From contig CP131056.1 of the NCBI GenBank assembly GCA_030657355.1, forward strand, positions 2,376,501 to 2,440,500: a stretch of DNA of 64,000 nucleotides. The letters are read 5' to 3'. This stretch comes from Radicibacter daui (GTDB lineage: Bacteria; Pseudomonadota; Alphaproteobacteria; Radicibacterales; Radicibacteraceae). A program made the translations under genes and the position numbers. Under the pieces are notes generated by a model that worked only from the letters and a program-made list of their open reading frames with translations, had not been told where the DNA came from and did not search any database. Below are positions 8,863 to 17,328 of the stretch, piece after piece. Positions within the stretch are counted from its first letter, which is position 1; the number at the start of each line of letters is the position of its first letter.

Positions 8863-9291
8863 TCAGGACTTCTCGGTCGAAGAGGTCTCTGCGTCGTCGC
8901 TCGTCTCGGCCGGAGCTTCGTCCTCGGCCTTTTCCTTGGCGGCCTTGCTGCCCTTGGCAGAGACCGGCTCGGGCTTGGACAGAACGGCGGTAACGGTGGA
9001 GCGCAGCACCTTGACGCGCACGCCTTCAGCGATCTCGACGCTGATTTCATCATCCTTGTCGATGACGCGGGTAACGGTGCCGATGATGCCACCGCCGGTC
9101 ACGACGCGGTCACCGCGACGCAGGTTGGAGAGCAGCGCACGGTGCTCCTTGGCCTTCTTCTGCTGCGGACGGATGAGCAGGAAGTAGAAGACGATGAAGA
9201 TCAGAACGAGCGGTGCAAACTGCATGAGAGCGCCCGCGCCGCCCGGTGCAGCCGCACCCGCCGCCTGAGCGTAAGCCGGTGAAATGAACAT
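8863..9291 (-). CDS. yajC: YajC, Sec translocon subunit with acidic/Ala-rich tail
   Basis: 142 residues. A single membrane helix (about 25-42, ending IFYFLLIRPQQKK-like: VFYFLLIRPQQKKAKEH) and the downstream LRRGDRVVTGGGIIGTV are the YajC signature. After residue 107 there is an extra low-complexity tail rich in Ala, Glu, Lys and Ser, longer than in E. coli. I use ATG 9291 (MFISPAYAQA), preceded by GGGAGAGGC; the open frame runs 31 codons further up but that part is Gly/Arg-rich and unlikely. First gene of yajC-secDF. The divergent ATPase gene starts 248 bases away, so the gap holds both promoters. Confidence 0.93.
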   Translation of the reverse strand: MFISPAYAQAAGAAAPGGAGALMQFAPLVLIFIVFYFLLIRPQQKKAKEHRALLSNLRRGDRVVTGGGIIGTVTRVIDKDDEISVEIAEGVRVKVLRSTVTAVLSKPEPVSAKGSKAAKEKAEDEAPAETSDDAETSSTEKS

Positions 9292-9539
9292 GTATGCCTC
9301 TCCCTTGGCGACCGCCCGTCGGCCGGGCCGGCCCCGCCCCCCTCCAGAAAGGGACGTCTTGAAAGAACTTCCGCCCTGCCCCAAGAAGGAAGCGTTCGGC
9401 GGAAAATGAGTCGGGCGACTATAACTAGCTCGCCCGGATTAGCAATGGCCCCGCATCACGGCGTGTTTCTCACTGCCTTTTCAGCGCGGCCCCTGCACCT
9501 TTTCTGTCGGGCTCAGGAAACGAGCTTAAAGAAAGTCTC

Positions 9540-10454
9540 ATGAGCGACCTTCCCATCTCCTCCATCGCCGACGCTCTTGCCACCTCGCTGACCGCGGACG
9601 GTCCGCTGGCAGGAACGCTTGAGCGCATAGCATCCGCGCTTGAACGTCTGGCCCCGCCGCCGGCCAAAGATCCCGACCTTGAAGCGGCCGATGCCTTTGT
9701 CTGGCATCCGGCAGATAATGAGCTTCACGCCGTCGTCAAGGTCTCCCGCATCCCGTTGGCACTTCTTAAGGGCGTGGAGCGGCAGGTCGACATTCTTTAT
9801 GCCAATACGGAGCGCTTCGCGCGCGGTCTGCCAGCCAACAATGCGCTGCTGTGGGGGGCGCGCGGCATGGGCAAGTCGTCCATGGTCAAGGCGATCCATG
9901 CGGACATTCTGGCGAAGGCGCCGGGGAGCCTGGTGCTGGTTGAAATCCACCGCGAGGACATCCCGACCCTGCCCCGGCTGCTCGCCGCAATCCGGCGCTC
10001 CGACCGCCGCGTGATCCTTTACTGCGACGATCTGTCCTTCGACCAGCAGGACGACACCTACAAGTCATTGAAGGCGGTGCTGGAAGGCGGCCTCGAGGGC
10101 CGGCCGGAGAATGTCCTTTTCTACGCAACCTCCAACCGGCGCCACCTGATGCCGCGCGACATGATCGAGAACGAGCGCTCCAGCGCCATCAATCCGGATG
10201 AGGCTGTGCAGGAAAAGGTCTCTCTTTCCGACCGCTTCGGGCTCTGGCTCGGCTTCCACCAGTGCGACCAGGACACTTTCATCGAGATGATCCGGGGTTA
10301 CTGCCGCCAGTACGGGCTCGATATCGCCGGCGACGCCCTGCATGCCGAAGCGGTGGAATGGAGCCGCACGCGCGGTTCGCGCTCCGGCCGTGTGGCCTGG
10401 CAATATATCCAGGACCTCGCCGGACGCCTCGGCAAGCCGCTCTCGGCAGGCTGA
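9540..10454 (+). CDS. DUF815 AAA-type ATPase
   Basis: 304 residues of the DUF815 family, predicted cytoplasmic ATPases of unknown role. The Walker A motif is LWGARGMGKSSM (about 105-116) and the Walker B region is RVILYCDDLSF (about 157-167); VLFYATSNRRHLMPRDM supplies a sensor-like segment, and SDRFGLWLGFHQCDQDTFI follows. A C-terminal helical lid ends the protein. It is commonly found next to yajC and the NlpD-like gene in alphaproteobacteria. ATG 9540 has only a weak ribosome site. A shared terminator lies between it and the convergent lipoprotein gene. Confidence 0.85.
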   Translation: MSDLPISSIADALATSLTADGPLAGTLERIASALERLAPPPAKDPDLEAADAFVWHPADNELHAVVKVSRIPLALLKGVERQVDILYANTERFARGLPANNALLWGARGMGKSSMVKAIHADILAKAPGSLVLVEIHREDIPTLPRLLAAIRRSDRRVILYCDDLSFDQQDDTYKSLKAVLEGGLEGRPENVLFYATSNRRHLMPRDMIENERSSAINPDEAVQEKVSLSDRFGLWLGFHQCDQDTFIEMIRGYCRQYGLDIAGDALHAEAVEWSRTRGSRSGRVAWQYIQDLAGRLGKPLSAG

Positions 10455-10478
10455 TGGACCGGACGCCGGGTGAAAAGC

Positions 10479-10510
10479 AACGGGCGCCACAGGGCGCCCG
10501 TTGTTGTTTC
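10479..10510. terminator. Bidirectional terminator
   Basis: An 11-bp perfect stem (10479-10489 with 10494-10504) with an ACAG loop and T/A-rich flanks lies between the convergent DUF815 and NlpD-like genes and can stop both. Confidence 0.85.
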
Positions 10511-11756
10511 AACTCAGATATTTCTGTGGATCGACCGCACCGTCGCTGGTGCGCACCTGGAAGTGAACCTGCGGTTTGTCGACATCGCCGCTGGAGCCGA
10601 CGGTGGCGATGGTCTGCCCGCGGGCGACCTTGGACCCGCGCTCGACCAGCAGCTTGTCTGCATGGGCATAGGCCGTGACCCAACCATTGGCATGGCGGAT
10701 CAGCACCAGATTGCCAAAGGCCTGCAGCCCGTTGCCGGCATAGACGACGACGCCGGCCTCAGCCGCCCGGATCGCCGCGCCGCGCGGGGCTGCGATATTG
10801 ATGCCGTCATTGCGCAGCCCACCGTCCTTGGGGCCGAAGGTGGCAATGACGCGGCCATCAACCGGCCACATGAGATCAAGTTTTGCCGACGGGTCGATCT
10901 TCTGTGCCGGTGGCGCGGGCGCCACCACCTTTTGCGGTGCTGGCGGAGTGACCTGTGCAGGCGCTGCCGGAGACGCAGCAGCAGGAGCGGAAACCGGCTC
11001 GGCAGCGCCGGCAGCGGGCCGTGACGATGGTACGGGCGGCGGCGCCACCTCGCCGACACTGGCCGTCGCCATCGGTTCAGCATCGGCTCCGGCGGCGTTG
11101 TCGCTGGCAATGGCAGGCTGTGGCGGCGGGACGACGCGCGCCGGTGCTGGCAACGCTGTTGAGGTAACCGGCGGCAATTCTTCCTGGGTTACCTGCCGCG
11201 ATGGCACTGCGGGCGGCGGCGTGATGCCGGCAACGCGCACCGGTTCCAGTGGCAAGCTGTTCTCCGCCACCTGCCGCTGCGGCACATCGCTGGTGGCCGG
11301 CAGGCGCAGCTGTTGACCGATCAGGATGACATAGGGTGACGGCAGATCATTGAGACGGGCGAGATCGGCCGACGCGATGCCGAAGCGAGCCGCGACATTG
11401 GTGACGGTATCGCCGCGCTGGACGGTGTAGTAACGCCCGGCGGGCACACGCAGAACCTGACCGCTGCGGATCGCATAAGGCGGCATCAGCCCGTTGGCAT
11501 CGATGATGTCACGCAGCGGCACGTCGAGCCGGCGCGAAATCTTCCACAGCGTATCGCCAGGCTGCACCGTCACCTGCGACGGCAGGTTGGCCGTCAGCGG
11601 CTGCTGCGGCGGCATCTGGGAAACAGACGTTGCCGGCCGGGCGACCATCGTCTGCCCCGGCAGGGTGAACTGGGCAAAAGGCGAAACGCAGCCCGACAGA
11701 AGCGCGCCGGCTGCAAGCAGCGCTCCCCGACTTTTCAGGGGAACCGGACGGATCAC
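10509..11756 (-). CDS. NlpD-like lipoprotein: two LysM repeats plus degenerate LytM domain
   Basis: 415 residues from GTG 11756, which overlaps the pcm stop as GTGA and gives a clean lipoprotein signal with lipobox LLSGC (Cys23). LysM repeats at about 62-106 and 109-153 bind peptidoglycan. A long Pro/Ala linker precedes the C-terminal LytM (M23) domain. The zinc ligands are not conserved: the usual HxGIDIAA is NDGINIAA and the HxH pair is QVHF, so it should be an inactive regulator like NlpD/EnvC that activates an amidase during cell division. pcm-nlpD order matches that in enterobacteria. An upstream start at 11819 within pcm is possible but less likely. Confidence 0.88.
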   Translation of the reverse strand: MIRPVPLKSRGALLAAGALLSGCVSPFAQFTLPGQTMVARPATSVSQMPPQQPLTANLPSQVTVQPGDTLWKISRRLDVPLRDIIDANGLMPPYAIRSGQVLRVPAGRYYTVQRGDTVTNVAARFGIASADLARLNDLPSPYVILIGQQLRLPATSDVPQRQVAENSLPLEPVRVAGITPPPAVPSRQVTQEELPPVTSTALPAPARVVPPPQPAIASDNAAGADAEPMATASVGEVAPPPVPSSRPAAGAAEPVSAPAAASPAAPAQVTPPAPQKVVAPAPPAQKIDPSAKLDLMWPVDGRVIATFGPKDGGLRNDGINIAAPRGAAIRAAEAGVVVYAGNGLQAFGNLVLIRHANGWVTAYAHADKLLVERGSKVARGQTIATVGSSGDVDKPQVHFQVRTSDGAVDPQKYLS

Positions 11757-12424
11757 AGGCTGGGCACTTCCTCGGCCTGCGCTTCGCCGGGGACCAGCGG
11801 AACGAATTTCACCGGCCACATCTCCTCGCGCTCGAGGCCGTTGCGGGTCTTGCGGAGCTTGACGAGTTTCTGGCCCCGCACGCCGTTTTCATCGGTGATC
11901 GTCAACGGCGCCATCATGATGCCGCCAAGCGCCAGCTGCTTCAGCAGCTCGGGCGGCGGATCTTCACCGGCAGCAGCGGTCAGGATCATGCGGTCGAAAT
12001 TGTCCTGCCCCGGCCAGCCGAGCGACCCGTCGCCGGCGCGGGCGGTTATATTGTCGATCGCCAGTGCCTGGAAACGCTCCTTGGCGACCTTCAGCAGCGG
12101 CTTGTGCCGCTCGATTGTCCAGATGCGCGCCACAAGGCAGGAAAGCACAGCGGCCTGATAACCCGAACCGGTGCCGACTTCCAGCACGCGGTGGGTCGGC
12201 CCCAGTTCCAGCTCCTGCGTCATCTTGGCGACGACCAGCGGCTGGCTGATGGTCTGGCCATGGCCGATGGGCAGGGCACTGTCTTCATAGGCACGGTGAA
12301 GAAAATGCTCGGGCAGGAAAGCCTCGCGCGGCACACGCTCGATTGCCGAAAGCACGCGCGTATCGGTGATGCCCGATTTGCGCAGATGCATCACCAGCCG
12401 GATCTTGCGCGCCTCAATGCTCAC
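11753..12424 (-). CDS. pcm: Protein-L-isoaspartate O-methyltransferase
   Basis: 223 residues. Repairs isoaspartyl residues in aged proteins with S-adenosylmethionine. Motif I is VLEVGTGSGYQAAVLS (about 80-95); the N-terminal PREAFLPEHF and QTISQPLVVAKM are typical PCMT stretches, and GIMMAPL lies near the C-terminus. The start is GTG 12424, with AGAGGATC eight bases before it. It is 33 bases after serS. In related genomes surE usually lies between serS and pcm; it is not here. A second PCMT-like protein is encoded at 27.6 kb. Confidence 0.95.
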   Translation of the reverse strand: MSIEARKIRLVMHLRKSGITDTRVLSAIERVPREAFLPEHFLHRAYEDSALPIGHGQTISQPLVVAKMTQELELGPTHRVLEVGTGSGYQAAVLSCLVARIWTIERHKPLLKVAKERFQALAIDNITARAGDGSLGWPGQDNFDRMILTAAAGEDPPPELLKQLALGGIMMAPLTITDENGVRGQKLVKLRKTRNGLEREEMWPVKFVPLVPGEAQAEEVPSL

Positions 12425-12457
12425 GAAGCGATCCTCTTGTGCCCGAGCCGCATTGCC

Positions 12458-13735
12458 TCAGCCCTCGGCGCGCGCAATGCGCTCGAGCCCACCCATATAG
12501 GGCCGCAGCACCTCCGGAATGACGATGCTGCCATCGGGCTGCTGGTAATTTTCCAGCACGGCCACCAGCGTACGGCCAACGGCAAGGCCAGAGCCATTCA
12601 GCGTGTGGACGAACTGGGTCGACTTGTCGCCGGCAGCCTTGAAGCGCGCCTTCATGCGACGGGCCTGGAAATCGCCGCAGTTCGAGCAGCTGGAGATTTC
12701 GCGATAACGCCCCTGCCCCGGCAGCCAGACCTCAAGATCATAGGTCTTGCGCGCACCGAAGCCCATGTCGCCGGTGCACAGCAGCAGGCGGCGGTAGGGC
12801 AGGTTCAGCTTCTGCAGAATAGCCTCGGCGCAGCCGGTCATACGCTCCAGTTCGGCATCCGAGGTTTCCGGCGTGGTGATGCTGACCATCTCCACCTTGT
12901 AGAACTGGTGCTGGCGGATCATGCCGGTGGTGTCGCGTCCGGCAGAACCTGCTTCGGAGCGGAAACACGGCGTCCACGCCGTCACGCGCATCGGCAGTTC
13001 AGCCGGGTCGACGATGCTGTCGGCCACAAGGTTGGTGAGCACCACTTCCGCCGTCGGCACCAGATAATGGTCGCTGGTGGTGCGGAAGAGATCTTCGGCG
13101 AATTTCGGCAGCTGGCCGGTCCCGTAGAGGGCCGTATCGCGCACCAGAACCGGCGGCGAAACTTCGGTATAACCGTGCTCTTCGGTCTGGGTGTCGATCA
13201 TGAACTGCGCAAGCGCACGCTCAAGGCGTGCCAGCTTGCTGCGCAGGATGACGAAGCGCGACCCGGACATCTTCGCTGCGGTGGCAAAGTCCATCATGCC
13301 GAGCGCTTCGCCGAGCTCGAAATGTTCCTTCGCATTCTCGATGGTTGGCGGCGTGCCCCAGCGCGAGATCTCGACATTGTCGTTCTCGTCGGCGCCATCG
13401 GGCACCTCGGCGGACGGCAGGTTCGGCAACACGGCGAGCGCGTCGTCCTGCTCCTGCGTCAACTCGCGGCTCTGCTCTTCCAGCTGCTGCATCTCGTCCT
13501 TGAGCGCAGCCACCTCGTCCATCAGCGCCTGCGCATCACCGCCGGTACGCTTCAACTGGCCGATTTCGCGCGAGGCGTCATTGCGGCGCTGCTGGATTTC
13601 CTGCAGGCGGGTCTGCACGGAACGACGCTTTTCATCCACGGCCAGAATGCTCTCGGACAGCGGCGGAAGCCCGCGGCGGGCAAGGCCATTGTCGAACTGT
13701 GCCGGTTCGCGGCGGATAAAAGCGAGATCGTGCAT
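12458..13735 (-). CDS. serS: Seryl-tRNA synthetase
   Basis: 425 residues. The N-terminal long coiled-coil arm that holds the tRNA-Ser variable arm spans about 25-105. The class II core has motif 2 at [21 protein letters not shown] and motif 3 at [18 protein letters not shown]. The start ATG 13735 gives [11 protein letters not shown], the usual beginning; the frame extends 40 codons up through a hairpin and is not used. Upstream lies tatC with a 152-base gap that holds a striking 15-bp perfect hairpin. Confidence 0.97.
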   Translation of the reverse strand: MHDLAFIRREPAQFDNGLARRGLPPLSESILAVDEKRRSVQTRLQEIQQRRNDASREIGQLKRTGGDAQALMDEVAALKDEMQQLEEQSRELTQEQDDALAVLPNLPSAEVPDGADENDNVEISRWGTPPTIENAKEHFELGEALGMMDFATAAKMSGSRFVILRSKLARLERALAQFMIDTQTEEHGYTEVSPPVLVRDTALYGTGQLPKFAEDLFRTTSDHYLVPTAEVVLTNLVADSIVDPAELPMRVTAWTPCFRSEAGSAGRDTTGMIRQHQFYKVEMVSITTPETSDAELERMTGCAEAILQKLNLPYRRLLLCTGDMGFGARKTYDLEVWLPGQGRYREISSCSNCGDFQARRMKARFKAAGDKSTQFVHTLNGSGLAVGRTLVAVLENYQQPDGSIVIPEVLRPYMGGLERIARAEG

Positions 13736-13822
13736 ATCGTGCCTGTAAGATGAGAACAAAACGCGACTCTCAGGGTCGCAGTTATAACGGCTAACACCCT
13801 TTTCAATCCAGCCCCCGCGACC

Positions 13823-13857
13823 CCATGCACCGCCTTTTTGACAAAGGCGGTGCATGG
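13823..13857. other. Perfect 15-bp hairpin between tatC and serS
   Basis: Arms 13823-13837 and 13843-13857 are exact reverse complements around a 5-base loop (TTGAC on the plus strand). There is no T run on either side, so it is not a canonical terminator. It may be an mRNA stabiliser or processing site, a Rho-dependent or attenuator element, or a two-fold protein site. Confidence 0.75.
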
Positions 13858-13887
13858 ATGATGCGCTATCGGGGCTGCAGGGCAGGA

Positions 13888-14691
13888 TCAGGAGAGGTCG
13901 GCGTCCTGCTCGGCTTCACGCGCGGCGCGTTTCTTCTCGATGCGCCTCGCGATGAAGATCGAGATTTCGTAGAGCCCCAGCAGCGGAATGGCGAGCCCGA
14001 CCTGGCTCAGCACATCGGGCGGGGTGATGACTGCGGCGAGCGCAAAGATGGCCACAATGGCGTATTTGCGCTTGCTGGAGAGCATGGCGGCAGAGACGAT
14101 GCCGGCACGCGCCAGCAGGCCAAGGGCGACCGGAAGCTGGAACGCCAGACCAAAGGCGAAGATGAGCTTCATCGACAGGTCGAGATACTCACCCACCCGC
14201 TGCTCCAGCGAAACGGCCGGGCCGACGCCCGCCAGCGCCGTGGTCTGGAAGCTGGTGAAGAAATGCCAGGCCGCCGGAAAGATGAAGTAATAGGCCATCG
14301 CCCCGCCAAGGAAGAACAGGAACGGCGTGGCAATGAGGAATGGCAGGAAGGCGTGGCGCTCGTTTTTATAGAGGCCGGGCGCCATGAACATGTAGATCTG
14401 CGAGGCAATGATCGGAAACGACAGGAACGCCGCGGCGAAAAAGCCGATCTGCAGATAAGTGAAAAAGGCTTCCGTCAGGCCGGTATAGATCAGGCGCTGA
14501 TCCGGCCCGATGATCTTGTAGAGCGGATCGACCAGGAAGGCGAAGATGCGCTCGGCAAAGAAATAACAGACCACGAAAGCGATACCGAAGGCGATCAGCG
14601 AGATCACCAGCCGGTTGCGCAATTCGACGAGATGCTCAATGAGCGTCATCGTTCCCTGCTCGGGAAGCTCATCCGGGGTTTCGCTGCTCAC
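13888..14691 (-). CDS. tatC: TatC, twin-arginine translocase receptor subunit
   Basis: 267 residues, six membrane segments. Begins with the conserved [14 protein letters not shown] (about 16-29), which holds the signal-peptide binding Glu, and contains [16 protein letters not shown] before the last helices. The C-terminal tail is charged. Start GTG 14691 overlaps the tatB stop (GTGA). OpgD at 57.2 kb in this window carries a Tat signal and would be a substrate. Confidence 0.96.
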   Translation of the reverse strand: MSSETPDELPEQGTMTLIEHLVELRNRLVISLIAFGIAFVVCYFFAERIFAFLVDPLYKIIGPDQRLIYTGLTEAFFTYLQIGFFAAAFLSFPIIASQIYMFMAPGLYKNERHAFLPFLIATPFLFFLGGAMAYYFIFPAAWHFFTSFQTTALAGVGPAVSLEQRVGEYLDLSMKLIFAFGLAFQLPVALGLLARAGIVSAAMLSSKRKYAIVAIFALAAVITPPDVLSQVGLAIPLLGLYEISIFIARRIEKKRAAREAEQDADLS

Positions 14692-15341
14692 GATTCAGTG
14701 CTCTTGCTGGAAACGTCGGGTTTGGCGGCAGTCTTGCGCGGCGCCTTGGGGGCCGCAGCTTTGGGCTTTGCCGGACTGGATGCCTTGGCGGCGAACGTCT
14801 TCCGGGCCGGTGCTGGAGCAGCGGCCTCGCCGGCTTCTGCCTTCTTCTTCGCGCTTGCCCGGGGCTTTGCCACCTTGTCGGCAGTTGCGGACAGGTCAGC
14901 CGTTTCGGCAACCTTCGGTGTCCGGCTGCGACGCGGCTTCGGCGTAGCCTCTCCTGCCGGGATCTCTGCCGGAGCACTGGTGCCCGCGGCTTCGGCAGCC
15001 GCTGCAACGGCGGCGTCTGCTCCCGGAACTTCAGCAGCGCTTACCGAGGCCGGTTCTGACTGGCCGGGCGCAGAAGGTTTGCCCCCGATGTCACCCACCA
15101 TCTTGCCGATTTCGGCACGCGGGTCGAAACGGCGGATTTTCTTGAGATCTTCATTCGCCTCGGCGAGGTCGGCCTCTTCCATCATCCGGTCGACGGTGCG
15201 CTGGAAGTCGGTGGCGACGCTGCGGGCGCGACGCACCCATTTGCCGGCGGTGTGAAGCGCGCGGGGCAGATCCTTGGGGCCGATGACCACAAGGGCAACT
15301 CCCGCCACAACGAGGAGTTCGGACCATCCGATGTCGAGCAT
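14688..15341 (-). CDS. tatB: TatB, twin-arginine translocase subunit with long Ala/Lys/Pro tail
   Basis: 217 residues. MLDIGWSELLVVAGVALVVIGP is the TatB-type N-terminal membrane helix with Glu8, followed by the hinge PKDLPRALHTAGKW and an amphipathic helix. From about residue 85 the tail is low complexity, rich in Ala, Pro and Lys, and longer than in enterobacteria but common in alphaproteobacteria. The gene overlaps tatC by four bases and follows tatA by 116 bases. Confidence 0.94.
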   Translation of the reverse strand: MLDIGWSELLVVAGVALVVIGPKDLPRALHTAGKWVRRARSVATDFQRTVDRMMEEADLAEANEDLKKIRRFDPRAEIGKMVGDIGGKPSAPGQSEPASVSAAEVPGADAAVAAAAEAAGTSAPAEIPAGEATPKPRRSRTPKVAETADLSATADKVAKPRASAKKKAEAGEAAAPAPARKTFAAKASSPAKPKAAAPKAPRKTAAKPDVSSKSTES

Positions 15342-15457
15342 GCAAGGCTTCGGCGTCTGGCGCCGCCTTCAATCAGGAAAACGAACCGCAACAGGCATGG
15401 CTGCCCGGCATGACAGGCAGGGGGCCTTGCAGCCTCCCGCCCTGCCCGCCCAGGTCT

Positions 15458-15652
15458 TTAGCCCTGGGTGTTGTCCTTGTCGGCCTGACGGGTCACGGTG
15501 CGCTGCGCGTCGCTGTCTTCGTCAGACATGCCCTTCTTGAAGGACTTGATGCCCTTGGCAACGTCGCCCATCACGTTGGGCAGCTTACCGGCACCGAAGA
15601 CCAGCAGCACAATGACCAGCAGAACAATCAGATGCCACAAGCTGAGACCCAT
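15458..15652 (-). CDS. tatA: TatA, twin-arginine translocase pore subunit
   Basis: 64 residues. [39 protein letters not shown] gives the TatA helix, the FGxxKLP hinge and amphipathic helix. The tail is short and polar. ATG 15652 is the only sensible start. It opens the tatABC unit; scpB ends 203 bases upstream. Confidence 0.95.
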   Translation of the reverse strand: MGLSLWHLIVLLVIVLLVFGAGKLPNVMGDVAKGIKSFKKGMSDEDSDAQRTVTRQADKDNTQG

Positions 15653-15819
15653 AACTCGTCTACTCCAGAACCAAACGGGGCCTTGAACCGCTGATAGAGT
15701 GAAGGTTTCCCTTACGCTCCAGCGCCGGGGCCGGTTTAACAGATGCCTCGCGCCGGGTATTTTCTTGAGCGCTTAACCGATGCGGGCGGGATCATGGCAG
15801 AAACACTTCGGTGCCGCAA

Positions 15820-15844
15820 TGCCGCCTGCCGTCGCGAGGCGGCA
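15820..15844. other. Small hairpin between scpB and tatA
   Basis: An 8-bp perfect stem (15820-15827 with 15837-15844) lies 12 bases beyond the scpB stop. No T run follows on the minus strand, so it is at best a weak terminator. The rest of the 203-base gap shows no gene and presumably holds the tatABC promoter. Confidence 0.4.
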
Positions 15845-15855
15845 CGCCATGGTCG

Positions 15856-16515
15856 TCAATAAAGCGGCTCCGCTTCATCGTCCGCTTCTTGCCCGTCCAC
15901 CTCGTCCGGCGCGCTCTCATCCTCAAGGCCAAGCCCCGGAATAACGAGCGCCGCCGGGCGCTTGTCGAGCAGGCCGGCAGCCTTCAACTCATCGACACCC
16001 GGCAGGCTATCGAGCCCTTCGAGCCCGAACTGGATGAGAAAGGCTTCGGTGGTGAGCCAGGTGACCGGCCGGCCCGGCGTCTGCCGCCTCGGACCGGGTT
16101 TGATCCAGCCGGTATCAAGCAGCACGTCAAGCGTGCCACGACTGGTGGCCACCCCGCGCAGGTTTTCGATCTCGGCCCGCGTAATGGGCTGGTGATAGGC
16201 GATGATGGCCAGCACTTCGAGTGCGGCCCGGGAGAGCTTGCGCTGCTCGAACGCCTGCAGGCGCAGCGCCGTTGCCAGATCCGGCGCGGTGCGGAAGAGC
16301 CAGCCGCCAGCGACATGCCAGACTTCAATGCCGCGGCCGGCATAACGCTGGCGCAGGGCTTCCATCAGCCGGGCAAGATCGACATGCTCGCCGAACCGTT
16401 CTGCAAGCTCCGCATCGCTTACCGGTTTATCGGCGCTGAACAGCAGCGCTTCTGCCAGCCGCAGATGTTCTTCCGAAATGCCGCGTTGCTGTGGAAGGTC
16501 GAGCCCTTCAAGCAT
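15856..16515 (-). CDS. scpB: ScpB, condensin winged-helix subunit
   Basis: 219 residues. ScpB dimers bind ScpA and regulate SMC condensin. Two winged-helix units are visible: LRLAEALLFSADKPVSDAELAERFG near the start, then LEVLAIIAYHQPITRAEIENLRGV and LLDTGWIKPGPRR. An acidic tail ends the protein. The start ATG 16515 overlaps the scpA stop by 8 bases; a longer frame to 16617 is within scpA. Operon nagZ-scpA-scpB, then tatABC. Confidence 0.94.
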   Translation of the reverse strand: MLEGLDLPQQRGISEEHLRLAEALLFSADKPVSDAELAERFGEHVDLARLMEALRQRYAGRGIEVWHVAGGWLFRTAPDLATALRLQAFEQRKLSRAALEVLAIIAYHQPITRAEIENLRGVATSRGTLDVLLDTGWIKPGPRRQTPGRPVTWLTTEAFLIQFGLEGLDSLPGVDELKAAGLLDKRPAALVIPGLGLEDESAPDEVDGQEADDEAEPLY

Positions 16516-17317
16516 CGGCCGCCTCCCGGCCGGATCCGGCGCGCAGATAGATCGGCGCAAAGGCGCTGTCCTGCCGGATTTCGAAAACGCCGTCCCGCAC
16601 CAGTTCCAGCGCGGCAAGGAAGGTCGAGGCCGTCACGGAGCGCCGCCCCAGTTCCTCGCGGGGACCGGAGGGGTAAAAATCCGTGAGCGAACTCCAGCCG
16701 GAGCTCACCCCCAGCATGGCGCGCAGCCTCTCCAGCGCCTGCTCGACGGACCAGAGCGCCTCCATGAGCGGCGGCGGGCTGTAGTCATTATTGAGTGTAC
16801 CGCGCCGGGCGATGTCGCCATAAGCGCGCAGCAGCTCCGCCAACGTCGCTTCGTATCGTTCGACCTTTTCCGGGGCAATGCCCTCGGGATTTGCGCGCAG
16901 CAGATAGTCCCGGCCGAGTTGGGGCCGGGCTCTCAGCTTTTCGCCGGCCTGCTGCATGGCCTGCAGGCGTCGTAGCTGGAAAGCCAGCGCCTCGGCCAGC
17001 TCGGATCCGGAGGGTTCTTCCTCCGCTTCCGGTTGCGGCAACAGCAGGCGGGATTTGAGGAAGGTGAGCCAGGCGGCCATGACCAGATAGTCGGCGGCGA
17101 TCTCCAGCCGGAGCCCCCGGGCCTGCTCAATGAAGGAGAGATACTGCTCGGCAAGCTCCAGAATGGAAATCTGGGCAAGATCCACCTTCTGCTCGCGTGC
17201 CAGCGTCAGCAGCAGGTCGATCGGCCCGTCAAAACCATCAAGGGAAAGGGCCAGCGTTTCGCCGGCGCTCGCGGGCGCTCTGTCCTCGAAAGAAAGGTCC
17301 GGGAGGACGCCGTCCAT
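16508..17317 (-). CDS. scpA: ScpA, condensin kleisin subunit
   Basis: 269 residues. The kleisin N-terminal segment LSLDGFDGPIDLLLTLAREQKVDLAQISI (about 24-52) binds the SMC neck, and AADYLVMAAWLTFLKSRLLLP follows; the C-terminal winged helix is RRSVTASTFLAALELVRDG. ATG 17317 lies 11 bases after the nagZ stop. All family landmarks are present at normal spacing. Confidence 0.95.
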   Translation of the reverse strand: MDGVLPDLSFEDRAPASAGETLALSLDGFDGPIDLLLTLAREQKVDLAQISILELAEQYLSFIEQARGLRLEIAADYLVMAAWLTFLKSRLLLPQPEAEEEPSGSELAEALAFQLRRLQAMQQAGEKLRARPQLGRDYLLRANPEGIAPEKVERYEATLAELLRAYGDIARRGTLNNDYSPPPLMEALWSVEQALERLRAMLGVSSGWSSLTDFYPSGPREELGRRSVTASTFLAALELVRDGVFEIRQDSAFAPIYLRAGSGREAADA

Positions 17318-17328
17318 GGTGCCGCCCC

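Noticed and set aside
13825-15255. 476-codon plus-strand frame over tatC/tatB
   Set aside because: Antisense to complete tatC and tatB; it begins in the arm of the 15-bp hairpin.
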